This document shows, piece by piece, positions 5,752 through 6,411 of a stretch of 6,411 nt of DNA. The notes beneath the pieces were generated by a model. It ran no database searches and was not told where the DNA came from. It saw only the letters and a list, made by a program, of their open reading frames with translations. A program made the position numbers and the translations under genes. Within the stretch, counting starts at the first letter, position 1; each line of letters begins with the position of its first letter. The DNA comes from Bacteroidales bacterium (GTDB lineage: Bacteria; Bacteroidota; Bacteroidia; Bacteroidales; WCHB1-69): the NCBI GenBank assembly GCA_016285615.1, contig JAEERB010000132.1:1-6411 (forward strand), in the 5' to 3' direction.

Positions 5752-6411
5752 ATGTCCTCCATCCTCTTCTCATTTTTCAGCATGTTATGCGAAATGGCCC
5801 CCTATCTGATGATAGGATTTCTCATTGCTGGCATCTTGCATGTTTTTGTGCCTCAAGGTGTTTTTGAGAAATATCTCGGTCAGGAAAACTTCAAATCGGT
5901 GCTATGGGCCACGCTGTTAGGCATTCCCTTACCACTATGTTCGTGCGGTGTTATTCCCACGGCGGTCTCTCTGCGCAGAGACGGCGCTTCGCGAGGTGCC
6001 ACGGTTGCCTTTATGATTGCCACCCCGCAAACGGGTGTCGATTCCATTATTGCCACTTACTCCATGTTGGGCCTACCCTTCGCTATTCTGCGTCCCGTGG
6101 TGGCACTCATCACAGGATTGGCAGGCGGCTGCGTTACAGCACAATTCTCGAAAGATGAGATTGTGGTGCATAACAATACACCCAAACATGTTGAAAAGCG
6201 ATCTTTCGGACAGAAAATCAAGGATTTACTATATTACAGCTTTATTGAGATGTTCCAAAACATCGGCAAGTGGCTCATTATCGGTTTGGCATTAGGTGCG
6301 CTGATTACCGTTTTCGTGCCCGACAACTTCTTTGCCTCGCTGAACCTGCCTCCGATAGTCATGATGCTGCTTGTGCTGGTGATTGCCATGCCTATGTATG
6401 TATGCACCATG
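5752..6411 (+). CDS. SO_0444-type Cu/Zn efflux permease, 3' truncated by the window
   Basis: The frame is open from the ATG at 5752 to the window end and gives the first 220 residues. The protein is a polytopic membrane permease of the ArsP/DUF318-like group. Family signatures are an amphipathic first helix pair (MAPYLMIGFLIAGILHVFVP), GIPLPLCSCGVIPTAVSLRR with Cys63 and Cys65, and GATVAFMIATPQTGVDS (82-98). A cytosolic-looking loop at about 132-155 contains His140 and His146, and a second cysteine motif, PMYVC with Cys218, stands at the very edge. The CSCG and MYVC pairs are typical of the SO_0444 family, linked to copper/zinc efflux; the metal here is not proven. Alternative names would be arsenic or generic two-transmembrane-unit permease. 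It follows the iron unit in the same direction after a 62-nt gap containing a palindrome, so it is probably a separate unit or coupled by readthrough. No TAnnTTTG box is seen in that gap. Confidence 0.88.
   Translation, partial: MSSILFSFFSMLCEMAPYLMIGFLIAGILHVFVPQGVFEKYLGQENFKSVLWATLLGIPLPLCSCGVIPTAVSLRRDGASRGATVAFMIATPQTGVDSIIATYSMLGLPFAILRPVVALITGLAGGCVTAQFSKDEIVVHNNTPKHVEKRSFGQKIKDLLYYSFIEMFQNIGKWLIIGLALGALITVFVPDNFFASLNLPPIVMMLLVLVIAMPMYVCTM

Noticed and set aside
5904..6295. Overlapping plus-strand frames at 5904-6158 and 6017-6295
   Set aside because: They are out-of-frame shadows of the SO_0444-type permease, whose own frame is open from 5752 to the window end and carries the family motifs.

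Overview
The window reads as chromosomal DNA from a member of the Bacteroidota, most likely order Bacteroidales (Prevotella-like). Four things point there: a gliding-motility/type IX secretion C-terminal domain, a fused FeoA-FeoB ferrous iron transporter, a perfect TAnnTTTG promoter box, and A/T-rich translation starts without Shine-Dalgarno sequences. All six genes lie on the + strand. No tRNA, rRNA, CRISPR array or insertion sequence was seen.

Left part (1-1667): the 3' end of a large secreted surface protein carrying a type B T9SS sorting domain. A short gap follows, then a gene for a 426-residue exported protein of a Bacteroidota-specific family that databases usually label 'asparagine synthetase B'. 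Nothing in its sequence supports that enzymatic role; it looks like a periplasmic glutamine-amidotransferase-like protein.

Middle (1668-5689): an apparent iron-uptake transcription unit. A regulatory region holds a perfect 8-bp palindrome overlapping the -33 element of a Bacteroidota-type promoter. Two clear hairpins follow in a leader of about 145 nt. The genes are an OprB-family outer-membrane porin, the FeoAB fusion (787 aa), and a 61-residue FeoB-associated Cys-rich membrane protein. The plausible division of labour is porin for outer-membrane passage, FeoAB for GTP-dependent inner-membrane Fe(II) import, and the Cys-rich peptide as accessory. The porin's substrate is inference.

Right part (5690-6411): a perfect GC-rich palindrome (terminator or dispersed repeat), then the 5' part of a SO_0444-type Cu/Zn efflux permease that runs off the window. 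This puts metal import and metal export genes side by side.

Most of the window is ordinary Bacteroidales gene content. The least explained parts are the structured leader and operator-like palindrome before the porin gene, and the misnamed exported 'AsnB' family protein.
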